Source of the DNA: Hofstenia miamia
Taxonomy: Eukaryota > Xenacoelomorpha > Acoela > Hofsteniidae
Direction of reading: 5' to 3'
DNA: 29,901 bases
Assembly (NCBI GenBank): GCA_900660155.1
Contig: CABFPE010001540.1
Coordinates: 1-29,901 of the forward strand
A model generated the notes under the pieces. It did not search any database. It was not told the DNA's origin and saw only the letters and a list, made by a program, of their open reading frames with translations. This document shows, piece by piece, positions 29,901 to 29,901 of the stretch (position 1 is the first letter of the stretch; each line of letters opens with the position of its first letter). The position numbers and the translations under genes are program-made.

Positions 29901-29901
29901 C

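Noticed and set aside
1..29901. CRISPR arrays, prokaryotic operons, phage or toxin-antitoxin modules
   Set aside because: The window has introns, eukaryotic transposons and no regularly spaced repeat-spacer structure or dense ORF layout.

Overview
The window reads as animal nuclear DNA. It is AT-rich and gene-sparse, with split coding sequence, GT-AG introns, (TA)n microsatellites and several families of eukaryotic transposable elements. There is no operon-like layout. Fibronectin-type-III exons point to a metazoan, probably an invertebrate, but I cannot name the species.

Layout. (1) 1-2927, plus strand: three decaying copies of one WD40-like gene. Copies 1 and 2 form a tandem duplication that includes their 3' flanks. 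Copy 3 is longer and keeps an upstream coiled-coil part. All are truncated, frameshifted or interrupted by stops. (2) 2928-6037: no convincing gene, one long (TA)n tract. (3) 6038-15585, minus strand: the best host gene, a receptor-like protein with FN3 domains, each split over two exons. Most exon boundaries fall in phase 0. Exons are at 15585-15457, 12520-12368, 11701-11543, about 8347-8068, 7503-7348, 6698-6602 and 6449-6282. Its introns hold a 5'-truncated LINE reverse transcriptase (10449-11365), a decayed Tc1-like transposase (about 8692-9770) and a 605-bp Tc1-like deletion derivative with 60-bp terminal inverted repeats (13811-14415). (4) 15586-25306: mostly non-coding, with microsatellites, GC-richer dispersed repeat pieces, a foldback element (24073-24561) and a cluster of ATGCAAAT octamers. 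(5) 25307-29858: a complete-ended P-element-like (THAP) DNA transposon of about 4.55 kb on the minus strand. It carries terminal inverted repeats, a degenerate 8-bp target-site duplication and a broken transposase lacking its catalytic middle. A 1245-bp PIF/Harbinger element with a perfect TTA duplication is nested inside it, and a roughly 107-bp insertion is nested inside that.

No new cellular system is evident. The strongest content is the three-level transposon nest, a previously unannotated FN3 gene model containing an in-frame stop, and the decaying WD40 array. All family calls rest on motif recognition by eye; no search was run.
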